Source: JBMNGH01 sp050949725
Lineage (GTDB): Bacteria; Bacillota; Thermosediminibacteria; Thermosediminibacterales; Tepidanaerobacteraceae
Direction: 5' to 3'
NCBI GenBank assembly: GCA_050949725.1
Contig: JBMNGH010000012.1
Location: 37,367-101,366 of the forward strand
Length of the DNA stretch: 64,000 nt
The notes beneath the pieces were generated by a model. The model made no database searches and was not told the origin of the DNA. It worked only from the letters and a program-made list of their open reading frames with translations. Positions 9,166 through 16,833 of the stretch are shown here, piece after piece. The number at the start of each line of letters is the position of its first letter. Positions within the stretch are counted from its first letter, which is position 1. Position numbers and translations under genes: made by a program.

Positions 9166-9839
9166 TATTAAGGATTAAGTACGAGAAGAATTCCTTAGTG
9201 AAATACATCTCACATCTTGATGTTATGCGTACATTTACTAGAGCATTGCGCAGGGCCAAATTGCCACTTTGTTTTTCACAGGGTTTTAATCCCAGGCCGA
9301 AAATCGAATTTGCACCCGCCTTACCGGTAGGGATTACAAGTGAAGGGGAATATTTGGATGTAGAATTTGAAGGAAAAATTGAACCTGATAAAGCTTTGGC
9401 GATGCTAAATAACGTGCTGCCAAGCGGATTATGTGTGAAAGCTTCAGATTTTGCCCAAGGCAAGCCTTCCTTATCGAGTCTAAATATGGCACTGTATCTG
9501 ACTGATATCTATCCAGGTAAGGATATTAAACGAGATGTTTTTGCTGATGTTCTGGCTCGTTTTCTTACTAAAAAGCAAATAATCGTAGAAAAGCATACAA
9601 AGGGAAAAATTAGGGAGATAGACATTGCGCCGCTCATTTACGGTATAGAGATGGCAGGCTTCAAGGATGGTATTGTACAACTTGCTTTGGAGCTCTGTAT
9701 AGGTCAAGAGGGGAATGTGAAACCACAAATGGTAATAAGCTCTTTAGAGAAAATGTTGAATAGGGAGGTGAAGATTTCCAGTATTCATAGAAAAGATATG
9801 TTTGTTTATAAAGAAGGCATAAAAGTATCCCCATTGTAA
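9159..9839 (+). CDS. DUF2344 radical-SAM-linked protein
   Basis: This 226-residue protein belongs to the family seen fused to, or directly after, the preceding radical SAM enzyme. Recognisable family features are the N-terminal run RIKYEKNSLVKYISHLDVMRTF and the KLPLCFSQGFNPRPK motif. It starts at TTG inside the end of the upstream gene, so translation is coupled. Position and family association suggest it is the substrate-recognition or partner subunit. Its reaction is not known. RNase E/G follows 77 bases later, an association also seen in related genomes. Confidence 0.85.
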   Translation: MLILRIKYEKNSLVKYISHLDVMRTFTRALRRAKLPLCFSQGFNPRPKIEFAPALPVGITSEGEYLDVEFEGKIEPDKALAMLNNVLPSGLCVKASDFAQGKPSLSSLNMALYLTDIYPGKDIKRDVFADVLARFLTKKQIIVEKHTKGKIREIDIAPLIYGIEMAGFKDGIVQLALELCIGQEGNVKPQMVISSLEKMLNREVKISSIHRKDMFVYKEGIKVSPL

Positions 9840-9916
9840 AAGGTTAATTAAAACACCATTTTCGAAACACATGAGGTTTTAGTAAAACCAACTGGGTATG
9901 AGGAGCTGAAAGTCGC

Positions 9917-11608
9917 ATGACAAAAGAGATCGTTATCGATGCAGATCGCGACCAAATTAGAGTTGGTGTTTTGGAAGAAAGTGAGCTTGTGGAATTTTAT
10001 ATTGAAAAAAACTATGATGAACGAATAATAGGTAATATTTATAAAGGGAAGGTAGCCAATGTATTACCTGGGATGCAGGCTGCTTTTGTAGACATTGGTC
10101 TTGAAAAAAATGCCTTTTTGTACGTAGGCGATCTCAACGACGATTCTTGTAATGTTGAAGACGATGCTTATATAGAACCTTTTCGTAAAACATCCATTAA
10201 AGATATGCTTAAAGTTGGTCAGGATGTACTCGTACAAGTGATAAAAGAACCGACAGGAACTAAAGGTGCAAGGGTTTCCACAAATATCACTCTACCAGGT
10301 CGATACTTAGTCTTAATGCCGACGGTTGATTATGTTGGTATATCGCGGCGCATAAGCGATGAAGATGAGCGGTCCAGATTGAAAGATCTTGCAGAAATGA
10401 TAAAGCCAAACCATATGGGCGTGATCGTTAGGACAGTTGCGGAAGGTAAAGGAAATGACGAACTAAAAGCCGATATGGAATTCTTGCAAATGCTTTGGGT
10501 AGATATTCAGTCGAAACAAAAAGGTGGTAATGCCCCTAGGCTCATATACAAAGATATGGACTTAATTGCAAGGATAATAAGAGATGTTTTTACACCAGAG
10601 GTAGACAGATTATATATAAATAACAAGTTTGGCTTCGATAAAATTATTGATCTAGTTTCTGATATTTCTCCCTCACTTAAAGATAGGGTTAGTTCATGTA
10701 TTGCTAAAGAAAATATTTTTGACCATTTTGATATAGAGTCGGAGATAGAGAAGGCCCTACAGAGAAAAGTGTGGTTGAAATCAGGCGGATATTTGGTGAT
10801 AGACAGAACTGAGGCACTTACGGTTATAGATGTGAACACAGGAAAATTTGTGGGAAGCATAAATCTTGAAGACACGGTTTTGAAAACAAATCTGGAGGCT
10901 GCAAAAGAAATACCGAGACAGTTGAGGCTTAGGGATATAGGCGGAATAATAATTATTGATTTTATAGATATGAATACACAGGCCCATCAAAAGATGGTGA
11001 TAGATGTGCTTGAATCTGAAATAAAAAAAGATCGCACTAAAGCTCACGTTCTAGGAATCACATCTTTGGGCCTTGTAGAAATGACTAGAAAAAAAGTGAG
11101 ACAAAGCCTTGACGAGGTAATGGAGAAGACATGTCCATATTGTGAAGGGAAAGGAAGAATACTTTCAGAAGAAACAATGGCCAAAAAAGTTGAACTGGCG
11201 TTGACGAGGATTTTTAAGGTGCGTAGAGGTGAAGCTGTTTTACTTGAAGTCCATCCATCGGTCGCATCGGTTGTAATCGGCACTGGTGGGAGCAGACTTA
11301 ATCAACTTGAACAATTCTATGGCAAATATATTTTTATAAAGGGTAAAGAAGGGTTGCGTCCTGACGAAATACGAATAAAAGCTGTTGGCAGCAAGGAAAA
11401 ATTAGAGAAACTCGCGATGCCTGTAACAGAGGGACAGGTAATCGATGTTGTTGTAGACGAAATCCATGTTAGTAATCCAAACGATGGCATTGCTCGGGTT
11501 GACGGGTATATCATCGATATTGATGAAGGAGCCAGTATGCTGGGGTCAAAGGTAAGTGTTCAAATAAGTAAGGCTTATAGGACGTATGCAAAAGCAAGGT
11601 TAATTTGA
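9917..11608 (+). CDS. rng: Ribonuclease E/G family endoribonuclease with C-terminal TRAM-like domain
   Basis: This protein cleaves single-stranded RNA in processing and turnover. The 563 residues contain an S1 RNA-binding domain (about 37-125), the DNase-I-like catalytic region with D305 in VIDVNTG and D348 in IDFIDM (magnesium ligands), and a zinc-link C406-P-Y-C409. The last 60 residues (from about 501, EGQVIDVVVDEIH and onward) look like a TRAM RNA-binding domain in place of the long degradosome scaffold of E. coli RNase E. GAGGAG lies upstream of the ATG. The gene ends at a strong terminator. Confidence 0.92.
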   Translation: MTKEIVIDADRDQIRVGVLEESELVEFYIEKNYDERIIGNIYKGKVANVLPGMQAAFVDIGLEKNAFLYVGDLNDDSCNVEDDAYIEPFRKTSIKDMLKVGQDVLVQVIKEPTGTKGARVSTNITLPGRYLVLMPTVDYVGISRRISDEDERSRLKDLAEMIKPNHMGVIVRTVAEGKGNDELKADMEFLQMLWVDIQSKQKGGNAPRLIYKDMDLIARIIRDVFTPEVDRLYINNKFGFDKIIDLVSDISPSLKDRVSSCIAKENIFDHFDIESEIEKALQRKVWLKSGGYLVIDRTEALTVIDVNTGKFVGSINLEDTVLKTNLEAAKEIPRQLRLRDIGGIIIIDFIDMNTQAHQKMVIDVLESEIKKDRTKAHVLGITSLGLVEMTRKKVRQSLDEVMEKTCPYCEGKGRILSEETMAKKVELALTRIFKVRRGEAVLLEVHPSVASVVIGTGGSRLNQLEQFYGKYIFIKGKEGLRPDEIRIKAVGSKEKLEKLAMPVTEGQVIDVVVDEIHVSNPNDGIARVDGYIIDIDEGASMLGSKVSVQISKAYRTYAKARLI

Positions 11609-11634
11609 TATTTTATTTATCTTTTTTCAAGATA

Positions 11635-11671
11635 AGAAAACCGGGTTCTTTTGACCGGTTTTCTTTTTTTT
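11635..11671 (+). terminator. Rho-independent terminator after RNase E/G
   Basis: AGAAAACCGG and CCGGTTTTCT form a perfect 10-bp stem with a ten-base loop, followed by a run of eight T. Confidence 0.92.
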
Positions 11672-11703
11672 ATAACATTCTTATTATCCATGTGCCATAT
11701 GTA

Positions 11704-11731
11704 ACCGCATATTGATATGATGCATATATTA
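11704..11731 (+). promoter_or_regulatory. Possible sigma-K type promoter
   Basis: CATATATTA at 11723-11731 fits the sigma-K -10 pattern CATANNNTA, with ACC sixteen bases upstream as the -35. It lies just before two small sporulation-type proteins. The motif is short and could be chance. Confidence 0.35.
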
Positions 11732-11762
11732 TTATTAGAATAAAGCAAAGGAGGGAATCCAA

Positions 11763-11855
11763 ATGGCTGATACCTTAGGCGGTGGATTTCTGGGGAGCAG
11801 GTGGGCTTTTGCCCTCTTCCTGATATTGATTCTCCTGTTCTTTGCGGAAGATTAA
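11763..11855 (+). CDS. Small hydrophobic YjcZ-like protein (30 residues)
   Basis: A tiny gene has AAAGGAGGG before its ATG. It encodes a Gly-rich start (MADTLGGGFLGS) followed by one membrane helix, WAFALFLILILLFFA, and an acidic end. This matches the pattern of YjcZ/SscA small spore-coat-associated proteins of Bacilli and Clostridia. A close paralogue follows 21 bases later, and both share WAFALFLIL. The role is inferred from family resemblance and the neighbouring spore genes; the sequence is too short for certainty. Confidence 0.7.
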   Translation: MADTLGGGFLGSRWAFALFLILILLFFAED

Positions 11856-11876
11856 TCGAGAAAAGGAGTGATTTTG

Positions 11877-11978
11877 GTGGGAGGAGGTATTTCAGGGTCC
11901 GGATTCGGACGTGATAAATGGGCATTTGCCCTGTTTCTAATTCTCGTACTTTTGTTTTTTGCAAAAGATCATCATTGA
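11877..11978 (+). CDS. Second small hydrophobic YjcZ-like protein (33 residues)
   Basis: This is a paralogue of the preceding gene, with AAAGGAG upstream and a GTG start at 11877 (a TTG three bases earlier is also possible). The product begins with a Gly-rich segment (GGGISGSGFGRDK), then WAFALFLILVLLFFA, and ends in KDHH. The two genes probably arose by tandem duplication and share one transcript that ends at the hairpin around 12,010. The likely function is as a small spore or membrane protein. Confidence 0.7.
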   Translation: MGGGISGSGFGRDKWAFALFLILVLLFFAKDHH

Positions 11979-11997
11979 AGAATAGAAACATTGTTTC

Positions 11998-12024
11998 AAA
12001 GCCGTGCTTCTTAAGCACGGCTTT
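11998..12024. terminator. Hairpin between converging small genes
   Basis: AAAGCCGTGCTT and AAGCACGGCTTT form a perfect 12-bp stem with a three-base loop, and end within the stop codon of the leftward gene. The T runs on either side are short, so it is probably a shared bidirectional terminator of modest strength. Confidence 0.65.
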
Positions 12025-12373
12025 AATCTTGTGCTTCGTCTGCCTCTTCACTCTTTTTTAAATCCTTTTCCGAGTTTTCCGTTGCAGATAAAGTCTTTAA
12101 GAGGTTGGCAAGCATTGCAGGATTAAGTTTTTTGTCGATGCCACCCAATGAGGCGAGTAGACTTGAAGCCATATTTTTTAGTTCAGATGGTTCTTGCTTA
12201 TAGCTCTTAAACCCCTGCTGGTCTTGAATGTTTAAAAAGCTTATTATCCCCAACAGATTACTAAGTGCGAGTAAGCTTATAATTTCATTTGCATTTTGGC
12301 CCTTTTTTCCCTGAATAACATCCAATACCGTCCCAAGCAGCTCAGACTTTCCAGTGTTAAAACTATCTGTCAT
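12023..12373 (-). CDS. Uncharacterised helical protein (116 residues)
   Basis: I do not recognise a family. Of two adjacent ATG codons the second is better spaced from GAGGAG. The product is predicted helical, with a Leu-rich hydrophobic stretch (IISLLALSNLLGIISFLN) in the middle, an LLASLGG segment, and a very acidic, Lys-rich tail. The pattern of a short hydrophobic core with LL repeats resembles the 105-residue protein encoded at 12,785-13,102. It lies 21 bases after a YbaB-like gene on the same strand. A sporulation role is suggested only by the surrounding spore genes. Confidence 0.6.
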   Translation of the reverse strand: MTDSFNTGKSELLGTVLDVIQGKKGQNANEIISLLALSNLLGIISFLNIQDQQGFKSYKQEPSELKNMASSLLASLGGIDKKLNPAMLANLLKTLSATENSEKDLKKSEEADEAQD

Positions 12374-12394
12374 CATATCTCCTCAACTTTCTAA

Positions 12395-12694
12395 TTAATA
12401 TGGGAAGTTAAATCCTTCAGCAATATCTTCTGTTTTTTGTTTCAAGGCCTTTCTTACCTTAACCAGCGCATTATTTACCGCCTTCACAATTGCCTGTTCC
12501 AAATTTTTTCTTGTTTCATAAGGCAGTTTATCACAATAAATAGAAATACTTATTATTTCTTCCAGACCGTTTGCAACAACCAATACTTTATTATCATCTG
12601 ACTCACCTGTGAACCTGGAATCTTCCAATTGTTTTTTAACTTCAGCAATCTGTTTTTGAAATATCTCTGCATATTTCTCCATATCTTTCCACAC
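12395..12694 (-). CDS. YbaB/EbfC-like nucleoid-associated protein
   Basis: YbaB/EbfC proteins are small dimeric DNA-binding proteins. The 99-residue product has the expected layout: an N-terminal helix rich in charged residues and Gln (MEKYAEIFQKQIAEVKKQLE), a central beta segment (KVLVVANGLEEIISISI), and a C-terminal helix (NLEQAIVKAVNNALVKVRKAL). It is distinct from the usual YbaB encoded beside recR, so it would be a second, specialised copy. GTG is the start, with GGGAGG eight bases upstream. The match is from pattern, not alignment. Confidence 0.6.
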   Translation of the reverse strand: MWKDMEKYAEIFQKQIAEVKKQLEDSRFTGESDDNKVLVVANGLEEIISISIYCDKLPYETRKNLEQAIVKAVNNALVKVRKALKQKTEDIAEGFNFPY

Positions 12695-12760
12695 GTTGTA
12701 TACCTCCCAATATGTTCACTAATTAAATATATGCATACGTTTATAAAAAATAACAAAAAA

Positions 12761-12776
12761 GGGCTTAATTAAGCCC
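12761..12776 (-). terminator. Rho-independent terminator of the leftward 105-residue gene
   Basis: GGGCTTAATTAAGCCC is a perfect palindrome (6-bp stem, AATT loop). On the minus strand it is followed by TTTTTT, directly after the stop of the 12,785-13,102 gene; on the plus strand ATTTGTTTTT follows it. Confidence 0.7.
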
Positions 12777-12784
12777 ATTTGTTT

Positions 12785-13102
12785 TTATTTATCTGATGAT
12801 CCTATTTGATTTTCAGGTAATGCTTTTAATAAGTTCTCAACATCTTTTGCCTTACTGTTTTCTTGATTTACCTCTAAAGGCTGAACTGTAGCTGACAATT
12901 TTTGGGCTTCAAAAGAATCGTGCACCATTGTCAACAGATTAGTGAGAGCTTCAAAATTAATTTTTTCGTCAGGCTGATCCGGGTTGAAGATGTTTAAAAC
13001 TGTTATCATCAAATCTAGAAGTCCTTGGCTTTTTGTACTCATAAAAGGCTTTATGGCTTTTAAAAGCTGCATATCTGATTCGGTTATAGATAACATTTTC
13101 AT
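12785..13102 (-). CDS. Uncharacterised helical protein (105 residues)
   Basis: This gene has GGGAGGGGAG before its ATG and overlaps the end of the upstream 59-residue gene by four bases (ATGA). The product is helical, with SQGLLDLMITVLNIFNPD and FEALTNLLTMVHDSFEAQ, and no signal peptide or clear domain. It resembles the 116-residue protein in layout (hydrophobic LL segments, charged tail), so the two may be distant paralogues. No function can be assigned. The neighbours are a YbaB-like gene and the sleB-ypeB spore germination pair. Confidence 0.6.
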   Translation of the reverse strand: MKMLSITESDMQLLKAIKPFMSTKSQGLLDLMITVLNIFNPDQPDEKINFEALTNLLTMVHDSFEAQKLSATVQPLEVNQENSKAKDVENLLKALPENQIGSSDK

Positions 13103-13278
13103 TTTTCTCCCCTCCCAACCTCTTTTACTTTTTTATTATGCTTTGGTGAAATACAGCCTCCAAAACTGGAATTGAGAAGGAGAATGAGTATTAAAAAGAG
13201 ATTGTAGGGGTTTGTTCGTGGATTGCGTTTCGATTTAGATTTGGTTGAACTTAAAGGCAGATTTTTTTCGTTATTCAT
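13099..13278 (-). CDS. Small basic protein with one membrane segment (59 residues)
   Basis: Translation starts at ATG 13278 after CAGGGGGAAT. The first 30 residues are very basic and polar (Ser, Lys, Arg, Asn). A hydrophobic stretch YNLFLILILLLNSSFGG follows, then a basic tail. The FLILILL core recalls the small YjcZ-like proteins nearby, so it may be another spore-associated membrane microprotein. It heads a leftward unit with the 105-residue gene and diverges from sleB. Not recognised as a named family. Confidence 0.55.
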   Translation of the reverse strand: MNNEKNLPLSSTKSKSKRNPRTNPYNLFLILILLLNSSFGGCISPKHNKKVKEVGRGEK

Positions 13279-13411
13279 GATTAATTCCCCCTGAAATTTT
13301 CTATCTAAAATATTATATGATTTATATACCTGAAAGGGTGTCAGCATAAATGACCGAAAATAAAGCAAACTATAAATAAATGGTCAATAAAACAGCAGGG
13401 AGTTGGTAATT

Positions 13412-13900
13412 ATGTGTATGAAGTTTAAAATAGCAGCAGTATTTGTGTTGATATTGGCCGTGTTTACAGCCTCGTACCTTGTAGGAGGTTATATAACTGA
13501 ACAAGGGGCAAAAGCCTATGAGCGTTCTTACGCTATATCTTCAAGAGAAGGTGATTATATGCTTCTTGCACGTTTGGTGTCAGGTGAAGCAAAAGGCGAA
13601 CCGTATCATGGTCAAGTGGCAGTCGCATCTGTTATTTTAAACAGAGTCAGACATCCTCGTTTCCCAAATAGTGTTGCAGGGGTTGTATATCAACCGGGTG
13701 CTTTTGAATCTGTCAGAAATGGTCAAATATGGGCAGACCATCCATCAAGAGCTAATTTTAATGCAGCTAGGCAAGCTTTAGACGGTTGGGATCCCACCTA
13801 CGGATGTCTTTACTTCTGGAATCCTTACAAGAGGGTGTCGCCTTGGATATGGACACGAACAATAATAACCCAGATAGGCAAACATGTGTTTGGTAAATAA
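13412..13900 (+). CDS. sleB: SleB spore cortex-lytic enzyme, minimal form
   Basis: SleB is a lytic transglycosylase that degrades spore cortex peptidoglycan during germination. The ATG at 13412 is nine bases after a GGGAG site and gives 162 residues: an N-terminal membrane or signal segment (about 6-27) and the SleB catalytic domain (ARLVSGEAKGEPYHGQVAV, with E59 as the likely catalytic acid; ASVILNRV; GAFESV; YFWNP). The N-terminal peptidoglycan-binding domain of Bacillus SleB is absent. ypeB follows directly, the usual bicistron. Confidence 0.93.
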   Translation: MCMKFKIAAVFVLILAVFTASYLVGGYITEQGAKAYERSYAISSREGDYMLLARLVSGEAKGEPYHGQVAVASVILNRVRHPRFPNSVAGVVYQPGAFESVRNGQIWADHPSRANFNAARQALDGWDPTYGCLYFWNPYKRVSPWIWTRTIITQIGKHVFGK

Positions 13901-13917
13901 TGAGAGGTGGTGAGTTT

Positions 13918-15264
13918 GTGAAAAAAAAACATATTTGGATAATAAGCATATTGATAATTACAGGTATTATTGCAGGCTTCTGGTTCATGTCAAACAGGGC
14001 GTATTCGGCGGAAAATGCACTTGAAGCCGCTTACCAGCGAGGGTTTTATAATCTTATAGATCATTCTAATGATCTTAATCTTTTGATTTCGAAGAGTCTG
14101 GTTACTTCGTCAAACCTACAAAAGATAATGACTTTAACAACTGTATGGCACCAAGCTGAAGCGGCGCGAAACAGTTTGGCCCAGCTCCCGCTCGGTAACA
14201 AAGACATGACAAATAGCCAAAAATTTTTTGCTCAATTAGGCGACTTTTCATACAGTCTTGTACGGAAACTCGCAGCTGAAGAAGAGGTCAGTGAAGAGGA
14301 ATGGTCTAAGCTTGAGGTTTTTCAAAAACACATAAGGACTTTAAGTAAAGATCTGAGAGATTTACAAAACAATGTAACAACCGGTAAAATAAAATGGCAG
14401 AAAAGCTCTTTGGGAACAAAAGAATTAAGGTCTCTTCCCGGAATGGCAGATAGTTTTGAACGGATTGACCAAAAACTAGAAAAAGAAGTGCCCTCCATAA
14501 CCTACGACGGGCCGTTTTCTGACCATATTGAAACTGCAAAGCCCAAAGGAATAACAGGTGAACAGATTAATGAAGAGACCGCCATTAAAATAGCAAGAGA
14601 TTTCATACGAAACCTTTCCAAGACAAATTATAACATTAAAGTTACAGGAAAGGCTAAAGGTGGAATACCTGCTTATAACATTGAATTTACTCGCTCGGGA
14701 GTCACAAAGCCTGAAATTTTTATGGATATTAGTGAAAAGGGAGGACATATACTATGGTTTATGAACACACGGAAAATTGAATCAGAAGATGTAAATCTAG
14801 ACCGAGCTGTTATTAATGCTAAAAATTTTTTAAAAAAAGCCGGTTTTGAAAATATGGAGGCTACAGGGTCGTTAAAACAGGACAATTCGGTGACGATAAC
14901 TTTTGTACCTAAACAGTCAGATGTTATATTGTATCCAGATTATATAAAAGTTGAAGTAGCACTCGACAACGGCGGAATAGTTGGAATGGATTCCCTTGAA
15001 TATTATACCAATCACGTAAATCGAGAAATTCCTGAAGTAAATTTAACTGAAGAAGAAGTTGAGGAAAAATTGAATCCAAACTTGGCAATCAAGCGTACCC
15101 GTCTCGTAATTATTCCAGATTCAGGATTAACAGAACAACTGTGTTTTGAGATTGATGCGAATTTGGAGGATGAAAGATTTTTAATATATATAAATGCAAT
15201 AAATGGAAAGGAAGAGCAAATCCTAAAGGTTGTTGAAACTGAAGACGGGACAATGACAATGTAG
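13918..15264 (+). CDS. ypeB: YpeB, partner of SleB in spores
   Basis: YpeB is needed for SleB to be stable and correctly placed in the spore. The GTG at 13918 is preceded by AGAGGTGG and gives 448 residues, close to Bacillus YpeB. An ATG at 13900 overlaps the sleB stop but would add an unlikely hydrophilic extension. There is an N-terminal membrane anchor (about 5-23), a helical N-terminal domain, and C-terminal PepSY-like repeats (for example GEQINEETAIKIARDFI and VNLDRAVINAKNFLKKAGF). It is probably co-transcribed with sleB in the forespore. Confidence 0.93.
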   Translation: MKKKHIWIISILIITGIIAGFWFMSNRAYSAENALEAAYQRGFYNLIDHSNDLNLLISKSLVTSSNLQKIMTLTTVWHQAEAARNSLAQLPLGNKDMTNSQKFFAQLGDFSYSLVRKLAAEEEVSEEEWSKLEVFQKHIRTLSKDLRDLQNNVTTGKIKWQKSSLGTKELRSLPGMADSFERIDQKLEKEVPSITYDGPFSDHIETAKPKGITGEQINEETAIKIARDFIRNLSKTNYNIKVTGKAKGGIPAYNIEFTRSGVTKPEIFMDISEKGGHILWFMNTRKIESEDVNLDRAVINAKNFLKKAGFENMEATGSLKQDNSVTITFVPKQSDVILYPDYIKVEVALDNGGIVGMDSLEYYTNHVNREIPEVNLTEEEVEEKLNPNLAIKRTRLVIIPDSGLTEQLCFEIDANLEDERFLIYINAINGKEEQILKVVETEDGTMTM

Positions 15265-15333
15265 TTGGTAACTTTAAAAAGCTTACTGAATAATCTATTA
15301 GTAAAATGGATTATCTTGTAAGGAGGGATCCGG

Positions 15334-15444
15334 TTGCCAAGTGATCTTGAGACTGCTGATAATGAGCTATTTAGAAAAATAGATTTTATGAATGACGTAT
15401 CTATTATATTTTTAATATTGATAATACTTTTTTTTATAAATTAA
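15334..15444 (+). CDS. Small protein with C-terminal membrane helix (36 residues)
   Basis: A tiny gene with AAGGAGG upstream of a TTG start and a terminator directly after its stop. The first half is acidic and polar (SDLETADNELFRKIDF); the second half is a membrane helix, VSIIFLILIILFFIN. The arrangement is similar to the YjcZ-like microproteins upstream. The excellent ribosome site and the dedicated terminator are the main reasons to think it is expressed. Its function is unknown. Confidence 0.6.
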   Translation: MPSDLETADNELFRKIDFMNDVSIIFLILIILFFIN

Positions 15445-15470
15445 GCGGGCAATGCCCGCTGTTTCTTTTT
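15444..15470 (+). terminator. Terminator after the 36-residue gene
   Basis: AGCGGGC and GCCCGCT form a 7-bp stem with an AAT loop, followed by GTTTCTTTTT. Confidence 0.8.
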
Positions 15471-15557
15471 AATGAATTACCGGCGACTTATGCACTAAAA
15501 AGGTCTTGCGATGCATAATATGTACATATGAGTTACATATACGTGGAGGTGAGTTTA

Positions 15558-16025
15558 GTGTCGATGCTCGATGAACTGTTGTCCTTTTCCGATAGCAAAA
15601 ACAGGTCACATCTTGCGTATTTAATGATTTTAGTTAATATTTTTGGGCTTACCGCATATCTTGAAGGCGCAAGTCATAATTCAAAGCAAGTTACGCAGGA
15701 AACATTTTACAACCAGGCATCTGATAAACAGTTGTCAATTGATGACAAAGAAAATTTACCGGTAAATGATAGTATTTCCGAGAAATTGCCGCTAAAAGAG
15801 AGAAGAAGTATTGAAGTGAGAGATAAAACCGTTGCTGGTAGGGGCGATCACGATGAGAAAAATGAATTCAAAAATATGGAAGAGATTAGCAAAACAATTC
15901 AAGATAAGGTAATAGATATTACTAGTATTTCTTCAGAGAAACGAGGAAATACCAAGGATTCGTCTAAAAAACCAGGAAATACCAAGGATTCGTCTAAGAA
16001 ACTAGTGTGGCGCTTCCCAAAGTGA
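15558..16025 (+). CDS. Uncharacterised protein with repeat-bearing polar tail (155 residues)
   Basis: GTG at 15558, or ATG two codons later, follows GTGGAGGTGAG. The N-terminal 40 residues contain a hydrophobic stretch (LAYLMILVNIFGLTAYL), after which the protein becomes highly charged and probably disordered. The last 30 residues contain two copies of the unit GNTKDSSKK encoded by a 30-base tandem duplication. No family is recognised. The layout of a short hydrophobic start and long polar tail suggests a membrane- or spore-associated protein; it lies between spore genes and rplU. Confidence 0.6.
   Translation: MSMLDELLSFSDSKNRSHLAYLMILVNIFGLTAYLEGASHNSKQVTQETFYNQASDKQLSIDDKENLPVNDSISEKLPLKERRSIEVRDKTVAGRGDHDEKNEFKNMEEISKTIQDKVIDITSISSEKRGNTKDSSKKPGNTKDSSKKLVWRFPK
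15944..15997 (+). repeat. 30-base tandem duplication inside the 155-residue gene
   Basis: Two copies with a 30-base period share at least 24 identical bases (15,944-15,967 and 15,974-15,997). The period is ten codons, so the frame is kept. Confidence 0.9.
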
Positions 16026-16058
16026 ACTTACTCCAGGCCAATAGTAGGTTTGTTTTCG

Positions 16059-16087
16059 TTGACAGGTTTATACTAGTATGCTAAAAT
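16059..16087 (+). promoter_or_regulatory. Sigma-A promoter of the rplU operon
   Basis: TTGACA at 16059-16064 and TAAAAT at 16082-16087 with a 17-base spacer. It predicts transcription from about 16,094, giving an 87-base leader before rplU. Confidence 0.85.
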
Positions 16088-16093
16088 TACTTC

Positions 16094-16175
16094 GGTGGTG
16101 TTAGATTGCGCCGGCCACCGCACGGGACGGGTCCAAAAATACTTTACCTGGATTCCGGCGAGATAAGGAGGAATG
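16094..16175 (+). ncRNA. L21 leader (ribosomal protein autoregulatory leader)
   Basis: The rplU leader contains GGTGG paired with CCACC across a short loop, then the run CGCACGGGACGGGTCC and ACCTGGATTCCGGCG. Structured leaders of this type before rplU in Firmicutes are thought to bind a product of the operon and control it. The assignment rests on position and remembered sequence features, not on a covariance model. Confidence 0.55.
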
Positions 16176-16180
16176 AATTA

Positions 16181-16492
16181 ATGTATGCTATTATAGAGAC
16201 CGGCGGGAAACAATACAAGGTATCTGAAGGTGATGTGCTTCAAGTAGAGAAGCTTCAAGCTGAAGAAGGCGAGAATGTCGAAATTGATAAAGTATTGGCT
16301 ATATCAAAGGATGGGAAGCTAGAGGTTGGAAAACCGTTGCTTGACAATGCCAAAGTTTTGGCTACTGTCCTGAGTCATGGTAAAAAAGATAAGATTATAG
16401 TTTTTAAGTATAAGCCGAAGAAAAACTATAGAAGAAAACAGGGACACAGACAGCCGTTTACCCAGTTGAAAATAGAAAAAATAGAATTTTAA
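16181..16492 (+). CDS. rplU: 50S ribosomal protein L21
   Basis: L21 is a structural protein of the large ribosomal subunit. The ATG at 16181 follows AAGGAGG and gives 103 residues with the usual start MYAIIETGGKQYKV and the C-terminal KPKKNYRRKQGHRQPFT motif that contacts 23S rRNA. An open frame extends upstream to 16106, but that part is the structured leader. It begins the conserved rplU-prp-rpmA operon. Confidence 0.98.
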   Translation: MYAIIETGGKQYKVSEGDVLQVEKLQAEEGENVEIDKVLAISKDGKLEVGKPLLDNAKVLATVLSHGKKDKIIVFKYKPKKNYRRKQGHRQPFTQLKIEKIEF

Positions 16493-16493
16493 A

Positions 16494-16829
16494 ATGATAA
16501 AAATTAAGGTTTTTAGAGATTCTTATGGAAGCGTGAAGATGTTCAAAGTTTGTGGCCATGCAGGATATGCTGACTTAGGTCAAGATATAGTATGTGCTGG
16601 GGTATCGGCTTTGGCTGAAACAGCGGTAATTGCATTGAGAGAATTAGCCGGCTTAAATCCCATCATTAAAAAAAAACATGGTTTACTATTGCTTAAACTA
16701 CCAAAGGCTATGCCAGATAGGAAGTTGAAAGTAGCAACAACTATTTTGGACACGATATGTTTAGGACTCGAGGATATGTCTCGTTCTTACCCGTCATTTA
16801 TTCATATGAAAACTATTGAGGAGGTGTAA
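16494..16829 (+). CDS. prp: Ribosomal-processing cysteine protease Prp
   Basis: Prp (YsxB) removes the N-terminal extension of ribosomal protein L27 in Firmicutes. The 111-residue protein has the catalytic pair H22 (CGHAGYA) and C34 (DIVCAGVSAL). It lies between rplU and rpmA, the diagnostic position, one base after rplU. Its presence matches the extended N-terminus of L27 encoded by the next gene. Confidence 0.95.
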   Translation: MIKIKVFRDSYGSVKMFKVCGHAGYADLGQDIVCAGVSALAETAVIALRELAGLNPIIKKKHGLLLLKLPKAMPDRKLKVATTILDTICLGLEDMSRSYPSFIHMKTIEEV

Positions 16830-16833
16830 GCTT

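Noticed and set aside
16106..16180. N-terminal extension of L21 from an upstream TTG
   Set aside because: The region lies in the transcribed leader, has hairpins, and the ATG at 16181 has a perfect AAGGAGG and the normal L21 N-terminus.
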